Positions 13,855-26,123 of a DNA stretch of 64,000 nt are shown piece by piece. A program made the translations under genes and the position numbers. The stretch comes from Hypericum androsaemum (taxonomy: Eukaryota; Streptophyta; Magnoliopsida; Malpighiales; Hypericaceae). The first letter of the stretch is position 1. The number at the start of each line of letters is the position of its first letter. The DNA lies in the NCBI GenBank assembly GCA_963995505.1, contig OZ023189.1, positions 16,639,495 through 16,703,494 on the forward strand, given 5' to 3'. The notes below the pieces were generated by a model. That model ran no database searches and was not told the origin of the DNA. It worked only from the letters and a program-made list of their open reading frames with translations.

Positions 13855-14916
13855 GCCAAAACATGGAAAAAATTTATGGTGGTCCTAATATATAAGTCAC
13901 AATGTGACTTGGTATGTACCCACTAATAAATAGTTGACAAATAAATTTGTACACTTTATATTTTAAAATGAGTAGGATAATTTATTATAAAAATAAAATC
14001 ATGACATTATAGTGATATAATTTTAAATATTTATTTCCTAAATAAAGTTTCTTGATGAGGAAATAAACAAGAAGTTAATGGAAAGCGATAAACTTGACAT
14101 TTTACTTCTCCTAAATAGAACCACAGAAATAATTATAAAAATAATATGTGATAAACTTATTAAATTATTTAACTAATTGTTATCTTTGCGACATATAATA
14201 TGCGATAAGTATGGCTATGAGTTATATGTTTTATAAACTTTTTCGTACGAGTTGAATTTTCCAATATAAAACTTGGAATCTTTATCAACAATGTTGCTAA
14301 TATCATCTACAATATTTTATAGAGTAAAAACTTATACAGTATGAAAAAAGAATCTTATGATAAAATTGTAGTGCAAAAAATTGAGATAAAAAAGGGCACT
14401 ATAATAACATCCATACTGTAGCACTTAATTTCTTAAAATCGACATATGTAAGCCATATAATAAGACATACTAGAAAAAAAAGAAAATAGCAAAAAAAATT
14501 AGAAAAGAAAAGACTGAACTAGTTCTTTGAAAATTTTACAGATTTCTTGTTCCTCCTCCTCTGGCCATTCTTAGACAATTTCGATTTGTTGTTATTAATT
14601 TTGCATACTATTATTATTATTATTATTATTTCTATGAGCCTATTTAGGAGATGTAAAATAAAATACAAAGCTAGACTTTCCTTCAGTTGCTTGTTTATTT
14701 CCTAATCTAAGAAAATTTATTCAGGAAACAATTTTTTAAAATAAATGTCACTTTAATATTTTAATTTTCCTTCCATAATTAATTATCCTACTCATTTAAA
14801 ATTATATAATGCACAAATCCACTTGTCAACTATTAATTGGTATATACATACCAAGTCACTATATGTGATTTGGTATGTTAGAACTTAGGACCACCATAAA
14901 ATTTGGCCAAAAGATG
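13855..14916. mobile_element. Long-TIR DNA transposon (Mutator-like, non-autonomous)
   Basis: The ends at about 13866 and 14905 are inverted repeats that can be followed for roughly 250 bp with mismatches. The outer part is TATGGTGGTCCTAA and the inner part includes AGGAAATAAACAAG. The flanks 13855-13865 and 14906-14916 read GCCAAAACATG and GCCAAAAGATG, an 11-bp target duplication with one change. Length is about 1.04 kb with an AT-rich interior and no ORF. Long TIRs with a 9-11 bp duplication are typical of Mutator-like elements; a transposase source is not in the window. Confidence 0.75.
14609..14631. repeat. (ATT)n microsatellite
   Basis: About seven uninterrupted TTA/ATT units, lying inside the long-TIR element. 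Confidence 0.85.
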
Positions 14917-15361
14917 TTGTCTAGAAAAACAAATCTCCTCAGTTATTATGAACAAATATTTTTAATAATTAACAAAAAAAATCAGTTTAGATTAAATTAA
15001 ATTAAAAATTATGTTATAATTCTCACTTTGCATGAGAAAGTTAAAACTATAAATCAATAAATTGTAATTTTTTTCGAGCTTTTGAAACTAATCCGAGCAA
15101 AGCACAACATAATTCATGAACTAAAAGTTCCTAACAAAACCATGCAGATTACACGAGTGTCTGTGGCGAGAGATTTTTATTGAGGTCTGTAAATGCAACG
15201 TATTGTTTACACACGGTGCCACATTCGAGAGGAATGTAGAACAACATGAGAAGGGTATACCAATCTCACGCGGGTAGATCACTTGCAGGTGTTAGCGCTA
15301 TGTGTATGACATACAATATTAATAAGTTTACTAAACTTATAAAAAAAGGATTACAATCAAC

Positions 15362-15545
15362 AAGCACGTAGATCAACTGGTGAGGGAGTTGTTATAGGTT
15401 AACCAATGTCTCGTTTCGAGTCCTTGAGAATGCAGCAGTATTAAATACTTGTTGGGAGATCATTGACACCTTTCAAAGGTCCTTCCCGGCTCGAACTTGG
15501 ATTAGTCGATCCAATAGGCCAGATACCAAGTGGTTATAAAAAAAA
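15362..15545 (+). mobile_element. tRNA-derived SINE
   Basis: The 5' part has an A box (TAGATCAACTGG) and, about 45 bp downstream, a B box (GTTTCGAGTCC), the RNA polymerase III promoter layout of tRNA-derived SINEs. The body ends AGATACCAAGTGGTT and an A-rich tail. ATTACA is present at both flanks (15350-15355 and 15546-15551). The 3' half matches the SINE at 35272-35431. Confidence 0.65.
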
Positions 15546-15589
15546 ATTACAGCACAGTTGTTTGGCCAAAATCACCCTCCCTGCCTGCA

Positions 15590-17062
15590 CTAATTTTCAG
15601 AGTGACGATAACATCTCAAATCATCCATTAGAGCATTGAAATCGGAGAAAGACGAGCCTCCAACTTCAACAGCCTTCCTGGCCAACTCCCCCATCTTCTT
15701 GGCCCTCCTCCTCAGCTCCTGAGCCTCCTCCCCCACCATTATCCTCCCAATGGCCTTCTCTATATCCGCACTACTCACAAAATCCCCCCTAAACATCACC
15801 CACTCTTTCACCCCAACACCAACCCCAATCCTCAGAACCTCTGTGACCAGCTTCTCGTTGAGGAACTGCTCCGCGAACAATGGCCACGTGATCAACGGCT
15901 TCCCGGCTGTGATCCCTTCCAGTGTCGAGTTCCATCCGCAGTGAGTCACGAACCCGCCGACCGCCTCGTGGTCTAGTATCAGAACCTGAGGAGCCCATCC
16001 TCTTATGATTAGCCCCTTCCCTTTCGTCCTCTCTTCGAACCCTTCGGGCAACCATTCTTCTACCTTGTTGCTTCCTTTCCTGACGACCCAGATGAACTCT
16101 TGCCCCGAAGATTCCAGCGCAGTTGCAATTTGCATCAGCTGGTTAGATGTGAAGCTGCTCACGCTTCCGAAACAGATGTAGATCACGGACCCGGGTTTCT
16201 TCGAGTCGAGCCATTTCAGGCACTCGTTGTTACTTATGGCCGCCTGTTTCCCTCTGTGTGATTTATCCGCAATCCCTCCATTGCAAAGGGAGACGGGGCC
16301 AATATGCCAAGCCCGTCTCCCCAGGAAATTCCTGTAGAAATCTGCATAAGTCGGCTCCAGTTCGTAGAAGCTGTTAACAATCACACCGAAGCTCCTCTCC
16401 TCGGATTCCTTAGCAGCTTCTAACAGCCTGGCGAACCCATCATTTTCCTGCTGTTTCTTCTTCTCCTCGTCAGGGTATTGCTTCCTGGTTAACTTGATCT
16501 CTCCGGGGAGTTCCGGAACGACGACGAGCTCCGTATCCGACGAAGCCCTTTTGAAAGGCTCGTACATCCGGATACACTTGGACGCCGAAAGGGAGAAGAA
16601 GCTCGTCCCGTGGAAGATCAGCCTCGGGATACCGAACTTGGAAGCGGCATCCGTTGCCCAAGGGAAGAACACGTCCGCCACGAGACAATCAGGACGGGTC
16701 GCCTCGAGAAGCTTCTCGAGGGGATCCTGAAGCATCCACGTGGCCGAAACGAACTTCGGGAGCAGCTCCGTGAGCCCATTCTCCAAGGACTCCAGGGCGT
16801 CGAAGTTCTCGCATCCTTCGGGTAGGCCTGCCTCTAGAGCTGGGAATCTTATCGTCTTGATATCGATATCGATGCCCAGCTCCTTCTTGGTCCTCTCTAT
16901 GGTCTTGGAGAACAGAGGAGCGTTCACCGGCGTGGTGATAATGGAGGCCTTGACGCCCCTGGAGGCGAACAGCTTGGCCATGTCCACGGCCGGGATGGTG
17001 TGGCCGTGAGCCATGAAAGGGAAGAAGAAGACGTGCAATTGTCGGTCACCGGTAGAGCCCAT
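15590..17062 (-). CDS. UDP-glycosyltransferase, UGT73 group (intact, 490 aa)
   Basis: A single uninterrupted ORF of the usual UGT length. GT-B fold: the N-terminal acceptor domain carries the catalytic His in PFMAHGHTIP (H21) and its partner Asp in CLVADVFFPW (D130). The C-terminal donor domain carries a complete 44-residue PSPG box at residues 356-399, from WAPQ to AEQ, with HCGWNST intact. The final Gln suggests UDP-glucose as donor. The HVFFFPFMAHGH and VGLPEG/AGLPEGCENFD-type motifs place it in the UGT73 group near UGT73B and scopoletin-type glucosyltransferases. Relatives glucosylate phenylpropanoids, coumarins and flavonols in the cytosol; the acceptor here cannot be read from sequence. 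Start context has G at -3 and G at +4. It is the least TE-disturbed UGT of the cluster, and the others lie 16-47 kb downstream on the same strand. Confidence 0.95.
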   Translation of the reverse strand: MGSTGDRQLHVFFFPFMAHGHTIPAVDMAKLFASRGVKASIITTPVNAPLFSKTIERTKKELGIDIDIKTIRFPALEAGLPEGCENFDALESLENGLTELLPKFVSATWMLQDPLEKLLEATRPDCLVADVFFPWATDAASKFGIPRLIFHGTSFFSLSASKCIRMYEPFKRASSDTELVVVPELPGEIKLTRKQYPDEEKKKQQENDGFARLLEAAKESEERSFGVIVNSFYELEPTYADFYRNFLGRRAWHIGPVSLCNGGIADKSHRGKQAAISNNECLKWLDSKKPGSVIYICFGSVSSFTSNQLMQIATALESSGQEFIWVVRKGSNKVEEWLPEGFEERTKGKGLIIRGWAPQVLILDHEAVGGFVTHCGWNSTLEGITAGKPLITWPLFAEQFLNEKLVTEVLRIGVGVGVKEWVMFRGDFVSSADIEKAIGRIMVGEEAQELRRRAKKMGELARKAVEVGGSSFSDFNALMDDLRCYRHSEN

Positions 17063-17198
17063 TTCTGGAGAATATTAAATTATAATGATTGTGGAAGAAA
17101 ATGGTACTTAATATTTTTTTTGGTCTCTGGAGGAAGAAAATAGGTTGAACTGGTGATGTGTTTTGACTTGATACTTAGAGGTGAGAGTGGCTACCACC

Positions 17199-17206
17199 TT
17201 TTTATA
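17199..17206 (-). promoter_or_regulatory. Candidate TATA box of the 490-aa UGT
   Basis: TATAAAAA on the minus strand, about 135 bp upstream of the ATG at 17062. Inferred from motif and position only. Confidence 0.5.
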
Positions 17207-18952
17207 GAATCCCACCAGATAAGATCAATTCCTCATAAAAAATTAGATAAGATCCGATACTGGTAGGTCCCCTTTTGTATTTTTTTTCCTTGGTAATTTT
17301 AATTCCATGGAATAAGTTTTATACGGAGTTTTACGTGATTAATTTTAGCGATCCAATATCAATAATTATTTCTTTTTTAAGTTATCAATAATTGTATCAT
17401 TATTGTTTACCAATTTCAAGTTTTAGCTAGCTAGGGTGGGTACAATGTTTATAGAGGAAGTGACTATCTATAGTATCGTGGTTGATTTTTTTTAATTTAT
17501 AATCTTCAAAATTTGAGTATTGTCCAATTTATTTAAGAGATGACCATTTAAATGATATTTTTTTACAAGGTTTGAATTTATACTCAATGGTCCAAAAGTT
17601 TTTGTGTAACATGTTATATGATTAATTTGATTTACTTGCAACATCACTAATTTATCTTGTGTATCATATTATATGATTAATGTTAGGGTACATCATTATA
17701 TAAAGAGGAAGCAACTATCTAGAGTACGTGGTTGATTTTGTTTTGGAATGGTGAACGATACACGTAGTCGCAGACGTCAGGAACTGATTGCCAAACGTGG
17801 GAGGTCCACCTGGGCTAGAGCCTAGAAGTTTTCTAGAAGATGTTTGGCTGCCACAATATTTTAAATTGGAAAGTGGAATTGAAATATAAAATTAATGACC
17901 CGAAATATGAATATCAGATCTTGAATTTTTTGGGTGGGAGAATATCAGATCTTGATTCTGCACGCTTCTTCCACCCCATACCGCTATTAATCCTCGGTGC
18001 ACCTTTTCTTGTGAAGTAGAACGAATTAATTATTTGTCGCAACGCAAATGTAAAAACCGCGGCTGTCATGTGTTTGTCGTTTAGTTTAATTAAATTTTAT
18101 GAAGACCACCAAATATTAGGATTACAAAATTTGAATAAATTGAATTATGAAAGATATATAAAATCATAATCATATTTATAATTCTATAACCTAAATGATA
18201 TATATATATATATATATATATATATTCTGTCTAATCATCATTCTAGGACCATAAGTCCGACGTTTTTTAAATAATGGACTTTTAAGTTGTCAGGAGTCTG
18301 TTTTAGTGACTGCACTATTATCATTATTTAAATTTCAGTTATCATTAAAAAAAACCATAAACTTAACTATAGAATTATCTACATCGGTGAGGGCGGTGGA
18401 GCAATAAAAAGTAATTTTACCCCAATAATTTATTGTCTCCAATTCTGTTACTCGTCGTTTTCTCGATGTTACAATGTAGTGGTTCTAGAAGGCTGCTAAT
18501 AATCATTAACGTCTCGAAACTGTACTCGTGGGTTGGCAGACTGTTTTTGACTTGCTAGAGATAGTTGTAGACGAAGTTTTGGATTGAGTGTGGACAACAT
18601 AAAAGTAGTCCATACGGAGGATATTTCGTTTGGATCATCAGATTTTATTAAAAATCGTGTCTACAGATCTAACAGTTATAAAAAATTGTGTCCATAAATC
18701 AAAAACTTTGATCCATTTGAGTGGAGACAAACCTTGTCCCTACTCAATCCAACCCCTGTAGACGACCACGAGAGACTATAATAATGGTTTGTCCCCACTC
18801 AATCCAACCCCTGTAGACGACCACGAGGGGCTATAATAAGACAAGCGACTCAATTACGAATCAATAATTGAATGGGATCCAAATATGTACTGGTTTGGCC
18901 TCTAGAAGCTTTACAAATGTGTGGCTGCTAGTTCGTATGATTACATTATGGG
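17207..18952. other. Intergenic, AT-rich, with short repeats
   Basis: No gene seen. It contains a (TA)n microsatellite (18199-18226) and a direct duplication with a 55-bp period (18736-18790 and 18791-18840), each unit holding CAACCCCTGTAGACGACCAC. Confidence 0.6.
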
Positions 18953-19945
18953 ATAATTACCCTAAGGTCCCTGGTATTTGAGCAAACATCTCTTTTAGTT
19001 TTTACTATTTTCAATAATCTTTCTTGGTCCTTTTAGTTTGAAATAATACACCTCTAAGGTCCTTCGTTGATATCAGCGGTCAACATAATTTTTTTAATGA
19101 CCATTTTATCCTTCTAAAAAAAATCTCCGGCCCGTCGTCATCGCCGCTCTCCTGCTCTTCTCCGGCCAAATTCTTTAACCAAATCAAATCAAATCAAACA
19201 AATTGAAAGGTCAAACTAATTCAAATCAACCACCTCTTCCCTGAATCCTTCTTCGTGGCCAAGTTACACTGGCCTCTAGAATCTTTCCTTCTCCGTTCCG
19301 TCCTCCCTCGTCTTGGTTCAATCGCTTAACCGGCCTCTAGGATTTCATCCCCCTTACACCGGTGCCCCCTACTTTCTCTTCTGTCGGGGCTTGAAGCATG
19401 GCTTTGTAGGCATCTTCGGTCGTGACAGAGGTCAACGACGGTGTCGGTTCCTGGTGACGAGGTCATCTTCTTCCCCAATCTCTCTCTTCCCCAATCTGGT
19501 TTCTGGGTTCGTTGGTGGATGTGTTCGTTGAATTAATTTTTCTCTGTTTCGTTGGATTAATTTTAGCAACGATTAGGGTTTTTCGTCGTTCTTATTTGCT
19601 TTTTTTTTGATTTTTGCCTCGTCCACTTTTGTTGAGTTCGTTCAAAAATTTATTCTTTTATTTGGTTTGATAAAGCGACTACAATAGGAGGTGTTTTTGT
19701 AAGAGAGAATGATCTTTAGTTGAAGACGATGAAGCGGCTGCGTAGGAGATGTTTTGATTTTTTTATTGTAAGAGTATAATGGTCATAACAAGTTTACGTT
19801 GATTGTTGAAATCAGCAGTCGACCTGCTAAGGACCTAAGAGGGCTATTATTTTAAACTAGAACAACCAAAAAAAGTTATTAAAAATAGTAAAGTCTAAAA
19901 GTAAGGTTTGCTCAAATACCGCTATAAGATTTTTATGAAATCGGG
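18953..19945. mobile_element. Long-TIR element A with GC-rich interior (MULE-like)
   Basis: The left end (about 18965-19083) and right end (about 19810-19929) are diverged inverted repeats sharing GGTATTTGAGCAAAC and TTTACTATTTT. The interior at about 19120-19540 is far richer in G and C than the TIRs and looks like captured gene DNA with C/T-rich tracts, but I do not recognise a product. A related left-end fragment lies at about 49300-49420. No convincing target duplication. Confidence 0.55.
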
Positions 19946-21023
19946 TAGATGCATTTTGTAAGACGGTTCTATAGATATGCACCCCTAAAAAAAGTTCTAT
20001 AGATATAAATATTACCAGTCATAAAAACTTATTTACCAAACCTCATTACTCGGCGGAAAAAATTCGACGATGGTCACCTCACTGGTATTACTTTATATAT
20101 TTTAAGGTTAGATTTTATTAATAATAATTTTACGATAAACAGATTTAAATCTTTGTTGTATATGGAATGAGCAATTAGTCAAATCTTTGTTGACTTTACA
20201 GATATAATCAAATTATTAAAAAAAAAATTAGTCAAATGAGCAATTTTAAAATTACATGCCGGTAATAGTACTTAACAAAAAAAAGTAAAGTCCAATTTAA
20301 TGCCACGTTGTTTTGCTCTTTGACAAACTGCTATTATATGGTTTTAATTTTTCTGACCAGTTGATAAAAATTTTCGTTACTTAACAACCAATTAACACTC
20401 GTTTAACTATAGTTAAATAATTACATATTAACATCCACACGACTGTGCCACATGTATTCATTCAACTACTTGGCTTGCCACATCATCCTCGCCCTCAATT
20501 CTCAAAGCATTTTATTGTTGAAATTTTCGAAATCCAGATTGAGAAAAATGGAAATTTCTCGATGCGGGAGGGAGCACACCAAACCGATTGAAACTGTGAA
20601 CTAGTAACAATGGTCAAAGTCTTCATTCTAGCCAAGTGAGAGCTTCTATAAGGATTCTAGCTTTTTTTTTTATACTTTACAAGATAAATTCAAATAATTC
20701 TTTACTCCCTGTGTACAAAGAACAAGAAAGAAAAAAAAAATCCAAGTGCCAACAAGTACCGTCACAGTTAGACTCAAGGCGGCTGGGTCTTGCAAATCAC
20801 GCAAGTCACTGCGGGATGGGTCGGCGACGCATGGAAGAGGGAGGGAGGCGGCGGTGAAAAGTTGAAATTACGGTTTGGTTTGGAGTACTTTGGTCTTTGG
20901 GTAATTGGTGATGTGTGCCACGTCAGTAAATTTTGGACATGGCATACCACGTGGATATAAGTAATTACATATTATAGTAATTTAATAACGTAGTTAGCGA
21001 ATGTCAGTTAATTGTAAACTATA
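19946..21023. other. Intergenic, no gene seen
   Basis: AT-rich DNA with homopolymer runs. A short G-rich patch near 20760-20860 has no supported product. Confidence 0.5.
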
Positions 21024-22135
21024 AATAATAAATTATTCTCAAATCCTTCGAGTTTGTTTAAATATACTCAAAAGTTCTCCATGTTTGCAAAATACACACC
21101 GACATTCTTGTTATTTGATAAAAATATTCTTAAAAAAAAAATACTGCTACACATCTCTTTTTCTCCGATGACCAGTACCAAAAAAACATTGAATCCAAAA
21201 ACCTTTTAAACCCAAATCCTCTCCCTTCAAATTAAGCCCACCGAAAATCAAATTAAGCCCCGACAGGACGAACGGCGGTCGCCTATTCTCTCTTGCACGA
21301 ACTTCTGTTGTCACTCGCGGCCTCTGGTCGAACACCGCCGTCCTCAGAGATGATGAACGGATGCGAGAGGTCCCGGAAGGTAAAGAGGTGGGTGATGAAG
21401 TGGGAGTCGAGGACGGAGAAGCTAGGGTTCTGCTGGATCTCATACACCACCTGGAGGAGGGACTCTTTGGGGAGGAGGAAGAACCCGAACTGTGTCGGGA
21501 GGAAGGCGACGACGGTGGTGGTGTCGGTGACTCCAGAGAGGATGGGCCAGTGACTCCGATGACCCGAATTGGGGTTGACCTCAGAACTTGCAAGGAGGAG
21601 CCTGGAAGAGGCAGATTTCCAGAGCCGACGTGATTCTGCGAGGTGCAAGGAGGAGGAGCCTGGAGGAGGAGCTACAGAGCCCAAACGAAATTGAGTCGAT
21701 TGAAGCCACGAAGAATTGAGAGGAAGAAGGTTTGGAATTGGGATTTTTGAGCCGACGAAATTGAGTCAATTGTGCCGACAGAATTGGGATTTTTGTTTGT
21801 TTTTAATTAGGGGAAGAACCTTCTAGTTAGGAGATTACATGGTTAGGGTGTTCTGGGTCGGGGTGATACAAATGGTGTTATGGGTTGGAGATGAGTTTTT
21901 CTTGATTTGATAATTTCTTAGGAAGAATAAGAGATGATGTCAGCATTTTTTTTGTTCTAAGGGTATTTTGGTTATTTCGTTGACAAAATTGAAAAAAATA
22001 GCGCTAACGTGCGCCAGGGACTCGAAAGTATAGTAAAATCAAACAAGAGGGACGTCGGCGTATATTTTTGAAACATGGAAACTTTTGAGTATATTTAAGC
22101 AAATCCAAAGGACTTGAGAGTAATTTACCCAATAA
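21024..22135. mobile_element. Long-TIR element B with GC-rich captured segment (Pack-MULE-like)
   Basis: Inverted repeats of about 95 bp at 21030-21125 and 22030-22130 share AAATATACTCAAAAGTT and CCATGTTT. Between them 21150-21700 is GC-rich. On the minus strand it keeps a coding-like stretch (about 21283-21684) that starts with an ATG and holds an 85-residue hydrophobic/aromatic region, but I recognise no family. The pattern fits a transposon carrying a captured gene fragment. Target duplication not clear. Confidence 0.55.
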
Positions 22136-22462
22136 TCTTTGTCATATGGTTAGAGAAATTAAAAATACGGGGTATGTTAAAGAAAAAATCACATAATATA
22201 AAGTAGATTTTTATCAAAAGAAAAAATACAAGGCGGTACTATCTCGAATGTAAAATGGTCCTGAAATATAACATCATAATATCGCACCAGGGGAGCACAC
22301 ATGGTTGCTTGTCAATTGTCCCTTTTTTTTAACTAAATAATTGGTCCTTCCCAGCATTGTCACTAGAAATGAAATTTTTTTTCCCGAAATCAAACTTTAA
22401 AAATTATAAACAGCTTTTGCGTCCAAAATATATTTTCCCAATAGAAGTCACCGAACACATGT
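22136..22462. other. Intergenic, no gene seen
   Basis: AT-rich sequence between element B and the nested LTR elements. Nothing recognised. Confidence 0.5.
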
Positions 22463-22902
22463 TGATGCGGACGAGTTGGCATACAGGTTTTTTGAAAAGG
22501 AACGAATATGAGTTGGATACGTATGGTTTCTTTTAATTAAGTGTATTACGTAGTACATGCAAGTGTTCATTTTGAAGACGAAGGATTCCTTATAAATAAA
22601 TAATGTTGACGTGGGGTCAAGTTTAATTAAATAAGGTAGTTGTAGGGTCCTTTTGTTTGGCTATATAAGGACTCGTGAACTTTGTAATGACAGAACACTT
22701 GTATTCCAATTATGGTAAGTTCTTACGATAGTTGAACAGCACACTTCTGAGTATTTTTATAATCAACAAATTTGTGTTATTCCACGTCTCGTTTTCGGTA
22801 TTTATTTGAATCAACAGATTCATTAACTTGTATCATTGGTACGGTTTTGATATTATCTCGAATCAACAAATTCGTGTGACCTATCACGTCTACGCTACGT
22901 CA
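22463..22902 (+). repeat. 5' LTR of the gag-only element
   Basis: 440 bp, starts TGATGCGGACGAG and ends CGTCA. It has a TATA-like segment (GGCTATATAAGGA) suited to initiating the element's transcript. Confidence 0.85.
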
Positions 22903-22917
22903 GTTAGTATCTGAGCT

Positions 22918-23307
22918 ATGTTCGCTTCTCGAGTAACTATGCCTCCTCATAGGAACCCACACAATGCGACAATGGATGAAATTCTGGATCGTGAAGATCA
23001 AGATCGGAGGATAGGTCAAGTTGTCGAGTTTTGTTCAGAGGCTGCGTTGGAGCGACGGATGGACACGATGATTGAGCAGCTGACTGAGTGGATTGGTGTA
23101 TTGATGGGCCAGAATGCCAACCATAGGCGTGGGCAAGAGGTGAACCCAACTACTGATATGGAGGAATTTGGTGGAAACTCTATGCTCGTTGGGGAATTCG
23201 AGCATGAAGAGCCTCCGCGGCGTTGTAGGGGTCGTGTGGTGGACAAATACAACACGTGCTTGAAGGTGGGAACAAGAATGGATATTCCCGAGTTTCAGGG
23301 TAGTATG
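22918..23307 (+). pseudogene. Ty3-type gag, N-terminal part
   Basis: The ATG lies 15 bp after the LTR/primer site. The encoded segment is acidic and basic in turn, with a putative coiled region (ALERRMDTMIEQLTEW) and ends IPEFQGSM, the start of the retrotransposon gag core. The copia element is inserted at that point, and the frame resumes beyond 32080. Confidence 0.8.
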
Positions 23308-24054
23308 TGTTGGCCGCACCACAGCTGCAGAAACTCGAACAAAAATTGAACCGAACACTGATAGCCTGAGTCGTGCTGCGGAGCACTGTCCTTAAGAATT
23401 AATTCACCAGATGGTGATGACTCTCTAGGATTAAACAGACTCGTCCAAGGGGAAGCCTCAGGTAACCTGTCAACTAACAAGAACAAGAAAGCACTCGGAA
23501 GTAACGTATGTTAGAGAGGAGAGGAGAGGAGAGGTGTGGTGTCCTTTGAAGGCTCACAGATAGCCTCCTTATATAGCAGCTGAAGGAGAACGTGAGGGGC
23601 AAAAAATCAGGGCCATTAAGTGAACGTTGGTAACTACTTTGACTGAAAGAGTTGAACACGTTTTAGCAAAAAATATGCGGAGGTTTCGGAAGACTAGAAA
23701 AATGTTATTGAATTGGTAAAAATTTTGAAAATAAAAGAAGAATCTCCCCTTTTACATGTTGGCTTAGTCAACAGCAAAAAATAATAAAGCTGTGAGGCGT
23801 CTAAATCGTGCGCGCAGGGGGAGGGGGGCGAAATCATCGAAATACACTGAACGAGCCCATTTTCGTCCCACCACATGCACGCGGGGCCTTTTCTTCTCAC
23901 AAGCTCTTTACAAGCCCAATAACACACTTCTCCTTTTAAACTAGCTTTTTTTCTTTGCGAAAACCTATGTGGTGCAAGGGTTTGGCAAAGGTAAGTCAAA
24001 TTCAACTTTTGACCTCATTATTTATTGTTCTTTCTCTCTCTCCATTTTCCAACA
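23308..24054 (-). repeat. 3' LTR of the copia element
   Basis: 747 bp. It contains a TATA-like CTATATAAGG motif on the minus strand and aligns to the other LTR except for a private segment at about 23766-23890. Confidence 0.9.
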
Positions 24055-24646
24055 ATCCCCCACGATTTCAAATATTTTTCACTAATATACATAATGGAAA
24101 ATTTTGAAATACTTTTCCGAGTATGCCATATGGATGTAAGTGCTTCCGATTTGGTGTGTCGCAGACTATGAACTAGTCCTTAGACGTACAAGGAAAGCAT
24201 ACAGTGTCATGATGAAGTTGTTGAACTTCTATGAATCATGAATACTATGTTGTATACCTGAACCTTATAAATCACACTTCATCCCTGCAGTCCTTGTTGT
24301 TACTGCTGTTTCGCGCTAAATCGGCCATGCGCGCAGCTCGGTTATACATGAGTGCTATAGAGATTAAGCCACAATCTCATACGAGCGGCTCAACTCGACA
24401 CTCATATAGGTGACCTCATTAAGTGTATATTGTACTTTATACACCACCCTTAAGTTAGGACTATGAGATTCATTAAAAGTTTTTTAAGCTTAGCCTACTA
24501 TAGTGCAATCTAGTACTCTCTCACACACATCATAGGAAGGGACTAGTATAGTACTAGAGTGATTAACTCGTGACTTGTTGTTTACCCATATGAACCTACT
24601 TCATGGGATCTCCAATCATAAAGGTTGGGTTGCCATCACCATTAAT

Positions 24647-25984
24647 CTAACAATTTGGCTCAAGTCTCATTCCCCTCGATATTTCATATGTGACCCTTCT
24701 ACATAAGGGTTTAGTCAATGGATCGGCCAAGTTCACTTCTGACTTCACATAGTCTATGGAAATTATTCCATCTTTTAGCAGCTGCTTAACCACATTATGT
24801 CTCAACTTAATATGCCGACTTTTGCTATTGAATAATTTACTCTTAGCAATGGCTATTGCCGCTTAGCAATCACAATGTATCGACACTGAGGGTGTCGGCT
24901 TTATTCCGAGAGGAATACTCACTAGGAAGTTTCTCAACCAATCAGCTTCACTACCCGTCAGTTCCAGAGCTACAAACTCTGATTCCATGCTAGATCTAGC
25001 TATTATAGTTTGTTTGGTTGACCTCTAACTGACTGCACCACCTCCAAGGGTGAATACATAACTACTAGTAGATTTTGTCTCATCTGAATATGAGATCCAG
25101 TTAGCATCGCTGTATCCTTCCAATATAGCAGAAAATCTACTATATACAATACCATAGTTCATTGTAAATCTCAAATATTTCATGAGTCTCAAAAGAGCTT
25201 TCCAATGCTCTACGTTGGGGTTTTGAGTATATCTAGTCATCCTTCCCACATCATAAGCTAAGTCCGGTCGAGTAAAATTCATCAAATGCAACAAACTCCC
25301 AATTCTTTGTACATACTCAATCTGAGCGACTGGGTCGCCTCGATTCTTCTTCAATTGAATGCTTCCATCATAAGGAGTAGCCACAGGTTTCTCATCGAGA
25401 TAACCAAACTTTCGAAGAAGCTTCTCAACATAATGTTCTTGTGTTAGCAAAATGCTATCACCTTTCCTTATGATTTTCACGCCCAATATCACTTTTGCTT
25501 CACCCAAATCTTTCATGTCAAACTTAGAAGCAAGAAAACTCTTCGTCTCAAGTACAACATCACTACATGTACCAAAAATAAACATGTCATCAACATATAA
25601 GCAAATAATCACATATTCACCATTTACCAATTTGGTATATACACATTTATCAACTTCAACGGAAGTGAAACCATCATTAATTAAAGTATGATCAAATTTT
25701 TCATGCCATTATTTTGGTGCTTGTTTTAAACCATATAAGGACTTAATTAATTTACATACTTTATTTTTTTGGCCACGAACTATACAACATTCCGGTTGTT
25801 CCATGTAAATTTTCTCATCTAAATCACCATTTAAAAATACAGTTTTAACATCCATTTGGTGTATAACCAGCTTATGTATCGAGGTCAATGCAATTAAAAC
25901 ACGAATTGATGCAATCCTAGTGACATGTGCAAATGTATCAAAATAATCAATATCTTGTTTTTGTTTAAAACCTCTTGCTACCAC
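24647..25984 (-). pseudogene. Copia reverse transcriptase and RNase H (broken)
   Basis: The N-terminal RT block (25984-25709) has VARGFKQ and HQMDVKTVFLNGDLDE. After a frame break the RT continues from 25630 with the active-site LYVDD. RNase H follows to a stop at 24647, with the SMESEFVAL and SRHIKLRHNVVK motifs, interrupted by in-frame stops at what should be Trp and Gln codons. Ends LADPLTKPL as in intact copia RNase H. Confidence 0.9.
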
Positions 25985-26123
25985 TCTAGCCTTATATTTA
26001 TCAACAATCCATCAAGATTATATTTTCTTTTGAAAATCTACTTACAACCAATAGGTTTAGCACCCGGGAGAGAATTTATCAAAATCTAAGTTTTACACTT
26101 TAAAATTGAATCGATTTCACTTT

